The notes beneath the pieces were generated by a model. It was not told the DNA's origin. It made no database searches and worked only from the letters and a program-made list of their open reading frames with translations. Below are positions 1-7,925 of a stretch of DNA of 64,000 bases, one piece after another. Made by a program: the position numbers and the translations under genes. Position 1 is the stretch's first letter; each line of letters starts with the position of its first letter. Source of the DNA: Celerinatantimonas yamalensis (GTDB lineage Bacteria > Pseudomonadota > Gammaproteobacteria > Enterobacterales > Celerinatantimonadaceae); the NCBI RefSeq assembly GCF_046054155.1, contig NZ_JBEQCT010000002.1, positions 372,001 to 436,000 on the forward strand. Reading direction: 5' to 3'.

Positions 1-705
1 GAGGTTCATCCCCGCTTCCAAACGCAAGGTATCGCGCGCGCCTAAGCCGCAAGGCGCAACGCCTGCGTCTAACAATTTTTGCCACAATACAGGTGCTTGT
101 GATTCATCCAGCACAATTTCATAGCCTGCTTCACCGGTATAACCCGTAGTAGCGATAAATAAATCGCCCGCTTGCACACCAAAAAATGGTTTCATTTCGG
201 CCACTTGTTGGCGCTGTTCGATGCTGAATACCTGCTGCGCTTTGGCAATTGCATTCGGGCCTTGCACGGCGATCATTGCCAGTTCTGGGCGCTCAGTGAT
301 AGTGACATTAAAGGCTTCAGCTTGCTTAGCTAACCAAGCTAAATCTTTATCATGCGTGGCAGAGTTAACGACCATCCGATAATGGGTATCAGATAAATAA
401 TAGGTAATCAGATCATCAATTACCCCTGCTTCGGGGGTCAGCATCGCGCTGTAGAGCGCTTTCCCGGGGGTTTTCAACCGCGCTACATCATTGGCCAATA
501 AATTTTGTAAAAACGCTTTTGCATCATCGCCAGTGATATCGACAATTGTCATATGCGAGACGTCGAACATCCCAGCGTCAGTGCGCACACTATGGTGTTC
601 TTCTAATTGAGAGCCGTAATGAATAGGCATCTCCCAACCATGAAAATCAACCATTTTGGCACCAGCACGTAGATGCTGATCATACAGCACTGTCTGTTTT
701 ACCAT
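1..705 (-). CDS. gcvT: aminomethyltransferase (glycine cleavage T protein), N-terminal part
   Basis: T protein of the glycine cleavage system. It moves the aminomethyl group from lipoylated H protein to tetrahydrofolate, giving methylene-THF and ammonia in the cytoplasm. The gene reads leftward off the window, so only about 235 N-terminal codons are present. The translation opens MVKQTVLYDQHLRAGAKMVDFHGWEMPIHYGS, the standard GcvT opening, and near the left edge reads RDTLRLEAGMNL, the conserved folate-binding-fold segment. The ATG at 703-705 has an AAGGAAAT Shine-Dalgarno-like stretch just upstream. The other gcv genes (gcvH, gcvP) would lie to the left. I looked upstream for a glycine riboswitch and did not see one. 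Confidence 0.95.
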   Translation of the reverse strand, partial: MVKQTVLYDQHLRAGAKMVDFHGWEMPIHYGSQLEEHHSVRTDAGMFDVSHMTIVDITGDDAKAFLQNLLANDVARLKTPGKALYSAMLTPEAGVIDDLITYYLSDTHYRMVVNSATHDKDLAWLAKQAEAFNVTITERPELAMIAVQGPNAIAKAQQVFSIEQRQQVAEMKPFFGVQAGDLFIATTGYTGEAGYEIVLDESQAPVLWQKLLDAGVAPCGLGARDTLRLEAGMNL

Positions 706-1366
706 GTTATTTCCTTGCTTGATTGAAGTTCTACGAACCGATCTTTAAGGGGGGCCGCGAACGAATACCTCGATTATAACCATGAGGTTTTATCAGATAA
801 AAGCGTTAAAACCCAAATTTAATTAATCGTTAAAATATTTAAGCGATTTATCACATGGGTGTACCTTACATAAAAAACGCTTTTTTTGGCAGTAAAAACC
901 GAATGAAGTGACCAAATATTCAGTAAATTGAAATATTTAGCTATAAAAATATAAATCTGAAGAGTTTATCTTCAAATTATCGAAACCTGTTTTCCATTAG
1001 TTTTTCTAATCAATAAGAACTCTTGAATTAGAATAAATCATTCCTCGATACAGCGAGAATGTTGTCAATAGGTCCAAAATGAATCATCTTCTGCTCATTG
1101 ATGTGTTACATAACCCATCATTGCCAAATTCGATGTCGATGTCGCCAACACAAATACGCATTGGTTGATCCGAAATGAAAGTTAGGTAGGTATTAAGCGT
1201 GGCGCTTTCACTGAGTATCGGTGAAAACGCAATTGCTAAGACGAAAAAAGCAAAATAACATGAAATAGAATGTGTCATCTGGGCATATTTGCCCGTCTAC
1301 GCCAGCGCCCTCACTTTAACGATCATAATGAAAGTTTCTAGCGCGAAGAGAAAACTGACTAGCGTG
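706..1366. other. intergenic region between gcvT and uppP
   Basis: About 660 bases without a confident gene. The first half holds the gcvT leader (minus strand) and AT-rich sequence. A possible 64-residue ORF at 1084-1278 (minus) begins MTHSISCYFAFFVLAIAF and then has a plausible signal-peptidase site (SESA), so it could encode a small secreted peptide. It has no clear ribosome-binding site and resembles nothing I recognise, so I do not call it as a gene. Confidence 0.5.
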
Positions 1367-2173
1367 TTAGATAGCCAGCCAAATCAATGCCACACCAAGG
1401 AACAACCGGTAAATCACAAACGGCAGCATGCCGACACGGGTCACCCATTTTAAAAACAGATGAATACACGCCAAGGCACTGGCAAAAGAGAGCGCCAAAC
1501 CTAAGCCTAATTGGTGCCATGGCACATTGATAGGTGATCCGGCCACTTCAGCCCCAAGCAAGGTCGCCGCACCTAAGATCACGGGAATTGATAATAAAAA
1601 TGAAAAGCGAGCCGCAGCGCCGCGACTATAACCCAACTGACGCGCAGCCGTCATGGTAATGCCTGAACGAGAAGTGCCGGGGATCATCGCTAGCGCCTGT
1701 GCAAAACCAATATAAAGCGCATGCTTCACCCCCATATGCGATTCATCATAGCGTTCCGGCGCTTGCAAATCGACCCAACCTAACAACAAACCAAAGACCA
1801 ATGTGGTGAATGCAATAACCGAAACCGAACGGGCATAGGTTTCAATCAGTCCGCTAAATAAACCACCAAAGACTACCGCCGGAATCGTTGCCAAAATGAT
1901 CAACCACGCCATGCGACTTTGTGCGCTATGTTCTTTAGCAACGATGGCGCGCCACCAAGCACAAAACAGCTGGCTAACATCTCGTCGAAAATAGAGTAAC
2001 ACAGCCAGCAGCGTGCCTACATGTACCGTCACATCAAACACAGGCCCTTGATCGGGCCAACCGAGTAGCTGCGAAGGCAAAATCAAATGCGCCGAACTGG
2101 AGATCGGTAAAAACTCAGTAAACCCCTGAATGAGGGAGAGGATAATTACGTGTAGGGTGGTCATAGGCATCAC
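1367..2173 (-). CDS. uppP: undecaprenyl-diphosphatase UppP (BacA)
   Basis: Integral membrane phosphatase that recycles undecaprenyl pyrophosphate to the monophosphate carrier for peptidoglycan and O-antigen synthesis; extra copies give bacitracin resistance. The 268-residue length is normal. The two family signatures are visible: the N-terminal QGFTEFLPISSSAHL motif with its catalytic acidic residues, and PGTSRSGIT with the catalytic arginine at about residue 170. The rest is predicted to be multi-spanning. Two alternative starts lie at codons 2 and 4; M4 (position 2164) gives MTTLHVII, which fits homologues better. Even with that start the gene overlaps the 3' end of folK by about 50 bases in another frame, so the two are likely translationally coupled. 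Confidence 0.95.
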   Translation of the reverse strand: MMPMTTLHVIILSLIQGFTEFLPISSSAHLILPSQLLGWPDQGPVFDVTVHVGTLLAVLLYFRRDVSQLFCAWWRAIVAKEHSAQSRMAWLIILATIPAVVFGGLFSGLIETYARSVSVIAFTTLVFGLLLGWVDLQAPERYDESHMGVKHALYIGFAQALAMIPGTSRSGITMTAARQLGYSRGAAARFSFLLSIPVILGAATLLGAEVAGSPINVPWHQLGLGLALSFASALACIHLFLKWVTRVGMLPFVIYRLFLGVALIWLAI

Positions 2174-2672
2174 TCATTTGGGTCAAAAAGCTATCGTCAA
2201 CACGGGTTAAAGGGCTGGAATTATTAGGCGCCAATTGCAGCCACATCTGCTGTAAGGATACCCCAGTAATAGGGTGTCGTTTATCCCCAGCAAGCTCGGC
2301 GAGAGGACGCAACACAAATGCATTCATACAGATTTCCGGGCGCGGCAAAACGCACGGCGTATCACAGATCACATCATCATAAAGTAGTAGATCAATATCT
2401 AACATACGTGATGAACATTTATGCGCTTGTTTAGGCCGACCACAGCGGTACTCGATAAAACGCAGTTGCTCGGCCAATACCGTCAGCGTCAGTGAGGTTT
2501 CAAATGCACCCACCAAATTATAAAAATCGGGTCCATTAAAACCGAGTGCTTTACTTTGATAGACCGGCGAACAGCGCACATGCGCGATAAGCTCTTCTAT
2601 CAAGCCAATTCCTTTGGCGATGGAAAATTCACGATCGATGTTACTACCAATCCCAACATAAACTTGGGCCAT
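2115..2672 (-). CDS. folK: 2-amino-4-hydroxy-6-hydroxymethyldihydropteridine diphosphokinase
   Basis: HPPK transfers pyrophosphate from ATP to 6-hydroxymethyl-7,8-dihydropterin, the step before dihydropteroate synthase in folate synthesis. The 185-residue protein starts AQVYVGIGSNID, the family's N-terminal strand. It carries the central RCGRPKQAHKCSSRMLDIDLLLYDD segment, whose two aspartates bind Mg-ATP, and the following LPRPEICMNAFVLRPLAEL signature. The C-terminus extends about 20 residues past a typical folK end and runs into the start of uppP. The start codon shares one base with the folB stop (TAATG overlap), so folB and folK form one translation unit. Confidence 0.95.
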   Translation of the reverse strand: MAQVYVGIGSNIDREFSIAKGIGLIEELIAHVRCSPVYQSKALGFNGPDFYNLVGAFETSLTLTVLAEQLRFIEYRCGRPKQAHKCSSRMLDIDLLLYDDVICDTPCVLPRPEICMNAFVLRPLAELAGDKRHPITGVSLQQMWLQLAPNNSSPLTRVDDSFLTQMSDAYDHPTRNYPLPHSGVY

Positions 2673-3031
2673 TACACATCGCTCCGCGTCCGCTCAATGC
2701 TTACCCCAACGCTCAATGCATTGGCAACTGCGCCAGGTTTACGCACTTTCACAGTGAGATGAGTAATAGCAAATTCACGCAATAATAACTGGGCTACATG
2801 TTCCGCAACCGTCTCAATTAGCTCATAGGGCTGTGCTTGTATCAGGCTAGTGACCGCTTCGCTAACAGCGGCATAATTCAAAGCGTAACGAAGATCATCA
2901 TCAGCCGCAGCAAGGCTATTGTCCCAATCCATGATTAAATCCAATACTAACTTCTGCTTTATTTGTTTTTCCCAGTCATAAACACCAATCGTGGTATAAA
3001 CACACAGCTCTTCGATGAATACTTTATCCAT
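2672..3031 (-). CDS. folB: dihydroneopterin aldolase
   Basis: Converts 7,8-dihydroneopterin to 6-hydroxymethyl-7,8-dihydropterin plus glycolaldehyde, the reaction feeding FolK. The 119 residues are full family length. Visible signatures are the opening VFIEELCVYTTIGVYDWE, where the glutamate binds pterin, and the KVRKPGAVANALSVGVSIER C-terminal segment, where the lysine is catalytic. It is the first gene of a leftward folB-folK-uppP operon, diverging from plsY across about 130 bases. Confidence 0.95.
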   Translation of the reverse strand: MDKVFIEELCVYTTIGVYDWEKQIKQKLVLDLIMDWDNSLAAADDDLRYALNYAAVSEAVTSLIQAQPYELIETVAEHVAQLLLREFAITHLTVKVRKPGAVANALSVGVSIERTRSDV

Positions 3032-3163
3032 TTAATCTTAAACCTGCTTTGATTCACCATAGCGCCACGCAAATAAACCACGTATCATAAATTCGCTAGG
3101 TGATACGAACATCACATTATTTAAATGGGCGATGATAGCTCAAATCTGCTAGGTTAGGAATCG

Positions 3164-3787
3164 GTGAATGAGGCAGGGTCGTTCAATATGGGAATAATCG
3201 GTTTTTTATTTATTGTTGGGAGCTATTTCATCGGCTCAATTTCAAGCGCTGTCTTGATTAGTCGATTGTTCCGCCTACCCGATCCTCGCAACAATGGCTC
3301 GAAAAATCCAGGAGCTACCAATGTTTACCGCCTCGGTGGACGTTTTCCCGCTGTATTAGTCCTGCTATTAGATATTATCAAAGGCGTCATTCCGGTTTGG
3401 AGTGGCTATTTTGTCGGGCTTCCCCCTGTGGTCTTAGGCGGCATTGCCATCGCGGTTTGTTTTGGCCATATGTTCCCTATCTTCTTTCATTTTGAAGGAG
3501 GAAAAGGCGTAGCAACAGCACTCGGTGCGGTTTTGCCCATCGGCCTTGATTTAGGTGGATTACTGATTGCTACTTGGCTGGTGGTGTTATTAATAACGGG
3601 CTACTCATCAGCCGCTGCGCTGATTACTGTATTGCTCGCCCCATTATTTACTTGGCTCATCAAGCCCGAGTACACATTGCCGGTGTCGATGTTAGCGTGC
3701 TTGATTATTCTGCGTCATCACACCAACATATCCAGACTTTGGAACCAAACCGAAGCTAAAATTTTGCGCCATCGGCAAAAAAAATAA
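3164..3787 (+). CDS. plsY: acyl-phosphate glycerol-3-phosphate acyltransferase PlsY
   Basis: Inner-membrane acyltransferase that makes lysophosphatidic acid from glycerol-3-phosphate and acyl-phosphate, the first step of phospholipid synthesis. The 207-residue protein shows three family motifs: GSISSAVLISRLFRLPDPR followed by GSKNPGATNVYR, the central GHMFPIFFHFEGGKGVATALG, and several hydrophobic spans. The GTG at 3164 is preceded by AGGA at 5 bases. An internal ATG at 3188 (MGIIGFLF) would match the length of E. coli PlsY better, so the start is not settled. In many gammaproteobacteria plsY lies divergently beside folB, as here. Confidence 0.93.
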   Translation: MNEAGSFNMGIIGFLFIVGSYFIGSISSAVLISRLFRLPDPRNNGSKNPGATNVYRLGGRFPAVLVLLLDIIKGVIPVWSGYFVGLPPVVLGGIAIAVCFGHMFPIFFHFEGGKGVATALGAVLPIGLDLGGLLIATWLVVLLITGYSSAAALITVLLAPLFTWLIKPEYTLPVSMLACLIILRHHTNISRLWNQTEAKILRHRQKK

Positions 3788-3991
3788 TCGGTTGTTCCAC
3801 CCGTTAAACCGTGCCGTCTTCGAACGTCCATGACGGCCAACAGCAAGATATTTCCGTCACCCTCAGCGCGATATCACCTCACCTGAAATCAACAACAGAC
3901 GCTCATAACCCAGAGTCAATGGTACAGAACACCGATACGGGGCTCCAAACGGGTAGTTTAAGCCCCTTCTGGGTGTGATTTGAGCCAGTGC

Positions 3992-5008
3992 CTAGTCGAT
4001 AGCAGGCAATTGGTCTAGAGGCCAACGCGGCGTCGCACCAATCGAAAGGGGCTGACGCACGCCCGCTTTAAAACGCTGCATTCCAGCAAAGGCGATCATC
4101 GCACCATTATCGGTACAAAACTCGGTGCGCGGATAAAATACCTCACCACCACGACTTTTCATTAACTGGCCCAAATCACGGCGCAAGCGCTGGTTAGCAC
4201 TCACTCCACCGGCGATCACTAACCGCTTAAAGCCCGTTTCATCAAGCGCCCTACGGCACTTAATAATCAAAGTGTCGACCACCGCTTGCTCAAATGCCAA
4301 CGCGATATCCGCTTGGGTTTGAGCATCCGTGCCATGGGCGGCGATGGTATTTGCAGCAAAGGTTTTAAGCCCAGAGAAGCTCATATCCAGTCCGGGTCGA
4401 TCCGTCATCGGTTTGGGGAAAATAAAGCGCCCCGCTATACCCTGCTCGGCTAATTTGGATAACCGTGGGCCACCGGGATAATCAAGCCCCATGAGTTTGG
4501 CCGTTTTATCAAAAGCTTCACCGGCGGCATCGTCAATCGACTCGCCCATAATTTGGTAACGGCCAATGCTTTCCACTCGCACGATCAGGGTATGACCACC
4601 AGAGACTAGTAGCGCCAAAAAAGGAAACTCAGGCGCATGCTCTTCCAGCATCGGCGCCAACAAATGCCCTTCCATGTGGTGCACCGCCACCGCAGGCTTA
4701 TTCCACGCCATGGCTAATGCTCGCCCCGTGGTTGCCCCGACCAATAGTGCGCCGACCAAACCTGGCCCTGCGGTGTACACGACCGCATCAATATCATCAA
4801 CACTGGAGTGCGATTCAGCCATCGCCTGCTTGATCAGTGGGATCACCTTTCGAATGTGATCCCGAGAGGCTAATTCGGGTACAACCCCGCCGTAATCAGC
4901 ATGTAATTTGATTTGACTGTACAATTGGTGAGATAATAACCCACTCTGGTCATCGTAGATGGCGATGCCAGTTTCGTCACAAGAGGTCTCGATACCGAGA
5001 ACGCGCAT
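3992..5008 (-). CDS. tsaD: tRNA N6-adenosine threonylcarbamoyltransferase TsaD
   Basis: Catalytic subunit of the bacterial t6A complex (with TsaB and TsaE). It transfers the threonylcarbamoyl group from TC-AMP to A37 of ANN-decoding tRNAs. The 338 residues match family length. The N-terminal MRVLGIETSCDETG phosphate-binding loop, the metal-binding histidines in VAVHHMEGHLLAP (about residues 107-120), and the LLVSGGHT and GGVSANQRLR loops are all present. It is divergent from rpsU, the classical gammaproteobacterial arrangement, and convergent with plsY. Confidence 0.96.
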   Translation of the reverse strand: MRVLGIETSCDETGIAIYDDQSGLLSHQLYSQIKLHADYGGVVPELASRDHIRKVIPLIKQAMAESHSSVDDIDAVVYTAGPGLVGALLVGATTGRALAMAWNKPAVAVHHMEGHLLAPMLEEHAPEFPFLALLVSGGHTLIVRVESIGRYQIMGESIDDAAGEAFDKTAKLMGLDYPGGPRLSKLAEQGIAGRFIFPKPMTDRPGLDMSFSGLKTFAANTIAAHGTDAQTQADIALAFEQAVVDTLIIKCRRALDETGFKRLVIAGGVSANQRLRRDLGQLMKSRGGEVFYPRTEFCTDNGAMIAFAGMQRFKAGVRQPLSIGATPRWPLDQLPAID

Positions 5009-5108
5009 GAGTAAAGCTCCGAGTGCCTAAAAACTGACGCCATATTACCCGTCTTAATCCGCAGAAACCACAATGAGGTGAAAATGAGCTTTACAAGCAC
5101 ACCTCCTT

Positions 5109-5138
5109 TTGATTAAAATTCTGCACCATTTTTAAACA
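5109..5138 (+). promoter_or_regulatory. candidate sigma-70 promoter for rpsU
   Basis: TTGATT at 5109-5114 and TAAACA at 5133-5138, 18 bases apart, lie about 55 bases before the rpsU ATG in the tsaD-rpsU divergent region. The -10 match is only moderate, so this is a candidate by inspection. Confidence 0.35.
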
Positions 5139-5190
5139 ATCAGGCTGAATTTGTCTCAGCCGTTAACTAAACCCCTGAGGTGATCGGCAT

Positions 5191-5406
5191 ATGCCAGTAG
5201 TTAAAGTACGTGAAAACGAACCATTTGACGTTGCACTGCGTCGCTTTAAACGTTCATGCGAAAAAGCAGGTATTCTTTCTGAAGTTCGCCGTCGCGAATT
5301 CTATGAAAAACCAACCACTGCTCGTAAACGTGCAAAAGCTGCAGCCGTAAAACGCCATGCAAAAAAATTGGCTCGTGAAAACGCACGCCGTGTTCGTCTG
5401 TACTAA
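5191..5406 (+). CDS. rpsU: 30S ribosomal protein S21
   Basis: Small basic ribosomal protein needed for efficient initiation. It is 71 residues, the standard length, opening MPVVKVRENEPFDVALRRFKR and ending in an Arg/Lys/Ala-rich tail (ARENARRVRLY). A ribosome-binding stretch (CCTGAGGTGAT) lies upstream of the ATG. It is the first gene of the rpsU-yqeY-dnaG-rpoD series. Confidence 0.98.
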   Translation: MPVVKVRENEPFDVALRRFKRSCEKAGILSEVRRREFYEKPTTARKRAKAAAVKRHAKKLARENARRVRLY

Positions 5407-5463
5407 TTGATTGATATCGATTAAGTTAGTTAGACACACAAGTTAAAGCGAGTTTAAATAAAA

Positions 5464-5907
5464 ATGTCCCTGAAAGTTCAATTACAAGACGCTCAGAAGG
5501 ACGCACTGCGGGCCAAAGCTAAAGCCCGCTTAAGTACGTTACGCATGGTCATGGCTGCGATTAAACAACGCGAAGTTGACGAACGCATCGAACTGAGCGA
5601 TGAGCAGATCATTGCGATTATCACCAAGCAGGTGAAACAGCGCCAAGATGCTGCTCAGCAGTATCATGATGCAGGCCGAGAAGATTTAGCCGAGCATGAA
5701 CTAGCAGAAATTCCAGTCCTTCAGGAATTTTTGCCTAAACCATTGACCGAAGACGAAGTTGCCGAGCTTATTGCATTAGCAATCGAACAAACGGGTGCCA
5801 GTGGCGTCGGGGACATGGGCAAGGTCATGGGCGTGTTAAAACCACAAGTCCAAGGCCGTGCCGACATGGGAGCAATTAGTGGGCTTGTCCGAAGCAAATT
5901 AAACTAA
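5464..5907 (+). CDS. GatB/YqeY domain-containing protein
   Basis: A 147-residue YqeY-family protein, related to the tRNA-binding tail domain of GatB, the amidotransferase subunit; its molecular role is not established. It is recognised by the N-terminal helical region (LRMVMAAIKQREVDER) and the C-terminal GMGKVMG-like motif seen here as GDMGKVMGVLKPQVQGRADMG, followed by the typical short VRSKLN end. It lies 57 bases after rpsU and before dnaG, a common position in Vibrio- and Pseudomonas-type genomes. Confidence 0.92.
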   Translation: MSLKVQLQDAQKDALRAKAKARLSTLRMVMAAIKQREVDERIELSDEQIIAIITKQVKQRQDAAQQYHDAGREDLAEHELAEIPVLQEFLPKPLTEDEVAELIALAIEQTGASGVGDMGKVMGVLKPQVQGRADMGAISGLVRSKLN

Positions 5908-5930
5908 TTGACTCTCCTATGATATGCGGA

Positions 5931-5962
5931 CAAGCCGCACACTCACTTGAGTGCGCGGCTTG
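5931..5962 (+). terminator. hairpin between yqeY and dnaG (internal terminator)
   Basis: CAAGCCGC pairs with GCGGCTTG, extended by CACTC/GAGTG around an ACTT loop, and is followed by CTTGTTTC. This is the position at which the E. coli macromolecular-synthesis operon has its internal terminator before dnaG, so partial termination would keep primase low relative to S21. The U-tract is weak, which fits a leaky terminator. Confidence 0.6.
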
Positions 5963-6014
5963 CTTGTTTCTGTCAGCAATGGCAACACATCCTTATTGAA
6001 TATATTGAGGGCGT

Positions 6015-7781
6015 ATGGCAGGGCGAATTTCGCAGCAATTCATTGATGACCTATTAGCACGGGTTGACATTGTAAGCTTGATTGATCAGCGGGTTCGTTT
6101 AAAAAAAGCTGGTAAAAACTATCAGGCTTGTTGCCCCTTTCATAACGAAAAAAGCCCATCATTCACAGTCAGTCCTGACAAACAATTTTACCACTGCTTT
6201 GGCTGTGGTGCGCATGGCAATGCCATCGGATTTTTGATGGAATACGAGCGTTTTGAGTTTGTTGAAGCGGTCGAAGACTTAGCCGCAATTGCCGGGGTGG
6301 AAGTTCAGCGCGAAGAAACGGGTCAAGGTGGACACCAATCAGCGCCGCCGATAGCACAAAGTCGCGACCTGTATGAGCTAATGACTCAGGTCAATCGCTT
6401 TTATCAATATCAATTACGCAAGAACACACGCTCTAATGTAGTCATCGATTATCTCAAAGGACGCGGATTAAGTGGTGAAGTCGTCAAAGATTTTGGCATT
6501 GGCTACGCACCCGATGAATGGGATGCTCTTAGTCGCCAATTTGGTCAGACAACTGAGCAAATTGAACAACTACTGCGCTGCGGTATGTTGATTGAAAACG
6601 ACAACAAACGCCGTTATGACCGATTTCGCGACCGCTTGATGTTTCCCATCCGTGATCGTCGAGGTCGCTACATTGGCTTTGGTGGCCGCGTACTAGGCGA
6701 TGGCACCCCCAAATACTTAAACTCACCAGAGACCGACCTATTTCATAAAGGCCGTGAGTTATATGGCTTGTACGAAGTGCGCCAAAAGCATAAGCGCATT
6801 GATCAGATCTTAGTCGTCGAAGGTTATATGGACGTCGTGTCGCTGGCGCAATTTGGTATCGATTACGCAGTGGCTAGTTTAGGAACATCCACTACTTCAG
6901 ATCAATTGCAGTTGCTGTTTCGTGCCAGTAATCGGATTATTTGCTGCTATGATGGCGACCGTGCAGGTCGCGACGCAGCTTGGCGCGCACTGGAAAACGC
7001 ACTGCCACAACTGCGCGATGGTGTTGAGCTACAATTTATGTTTCTGCCCGATGGTGAAGACCCTGACACCTTAGTGCGTAAAATTGGCAAAGCAGAATTT
7101 GAATCTCAGCTTCACCAAGCACAGCCACTGTCTGAGTTTATGTTTCAAAAACTGGGTAAAGAGATTGATACCCGCACCGACGCGGGAAAAAGCCATTTAG
7201 CAGACCAGGCACGTACACTGATTGGCCAAGTGCAAGCGGGATTTTATCAAGATATGCTCAAAAGCAGCCTTGCCCATTGGTTACGTTGGGATGAGCGGCG
7301 ACTTGAGCGTTTTTTTACAACGCCCAAACAACCGCAGCGGTCCACGACAGCCAACAAAATGAAATTGACCCCGATGCGTCGCGCTGTCGCGATTGTATTG
7401 CAACATCCGCAAACCGCATTGGATGCACCCGATTTAAGTTTTTTACACGCGCTGCCGCTCAAAGGCAGCAACATGCTGATTGAACTAGTTCAGCAAATCC
7501 GGGACAAACCGGATATCACCACAGCACAATTACTAGAACGCTGGCGAGAACGTCCAGAGGTAGCCGCTTTAAGCAAAATGGCCAGTTTAAATCTGGAAGG
7601 CGACGAGCTCATCGACATTGACGGCTATACTCAAGAGCTAAACGACATTCTCGCTAGTTTTGTAGAACAGCTGCTTCAGCAGCGCTATGACGAGCTATTG
7701 CAAAAATCGTTAAATCAAATGCTTAGCCGTAAGGAGAAGCAAGAAATGTTAGAATTACAGCAAGAACTTCGGGCCAATTGA
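6015..7781 (+). CDS. dnaG: DNA primase
   Basis: Synthesises RNA primers at the replication fork in contact with DnaB helicase. In the 588 residues, the N-terminal CHC2 zinc ribbon is visible (CCPFHNEKSPSFTVSP then YHCFGCGAHGNAIGF, about residues 39-70). The catalytic TOPRIM core follows (VVEGYMDVVSLAQFGIDYAVASLGTS near residue 270, with CCYDGDRAGRDAA for metal binding), and then a helical C-terminal DnaB-binding domain. The ATG at 6015 has a GAGGGCGT ribosome-binding stretch. It sits downstream of the hairpin at 5931-5962. Confidence 0.97.
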   Translation: MAGRISQQFIDDLLARVDIVSLIDQRVRLKKAGKNYQACCPFHNEKSPSFTVSPDKQFYHCFGCGAHGNAIGFLMEYERFEFVEAVEDLAAIAGVEVQREETGQGGHQSAPPIAQSRDLYELMTQVNRFYQYQLRKNTRSNVVIDYLKGRGLSGEVVKDFGIGYAPDEWDALSRQFGQTTEQIEQLLRCGMLIENDNKRRYDRFRDRLMFPIRDRRGRYIGFGGRVLGDGTPKYLNSPETDLFHKGRELYGLYEVRQKHKRIDQILVVEGYMDVVSLAQFGIDYAVASLGTSTTSDQLQLLFRASNRIICCYDGDRAGRDAAWRALENALPQLRDGVELQFMFLPDGEDPDTLVRKIGKAEFESQLHQAQPLSEFMFQKLGKEIDTRTDAGKSHLADQARTLIGQVQAGFYQDMLKSSLAHWLRWDERRLERFFTTPKQPQRSTTANKMKLTPMRRAVAIVLQHPQTALDAPDLSFLHALPLKGSNMLIELVQQIRDKPDITTAQLLERWRERPEVAALSKMASLNLEGDELIDIDGYTQELNDILASFVEQLLQQRYDELLQKSLNQMLSRKEKQEMLELQQELRAN

Positions 7782-7855
7782 TTAAATGGTCACTAAACGT
7801 TGCGGACAATTTTTCATCAACATAGCTTGATTTAAGAAAATTTGCCCATATTTAT

Positions 7856-7863
7856 GCTATACT
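7856..7863 (+). promoter_or_regulatory. extended -10 promoter candidate for rpoD
   Basis: TGCTATACT carries an extended -10 (TG one base before TATACT) about 62 bases upstream of the rpoD start. No good -35 lies at 17 bases, which is usual for extended -10 promoters. It would give rpoD expression independent of rpsU-dnaG read-through. Confidence 0.45.
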
Positions 7864-7925
7864 GTGACGTTTCACTGAGTAAGAGTGAAAAGGTCTTGAA
7901 TGTAGCAAGCTTAACTAATTAGCGG

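Noticed and set aside
720..840. Possible glycine riboswitch upstream of gcvT
   Set aside because: No conserved tandem-aptamer core could be found in the leader; the leader looks ordinary.
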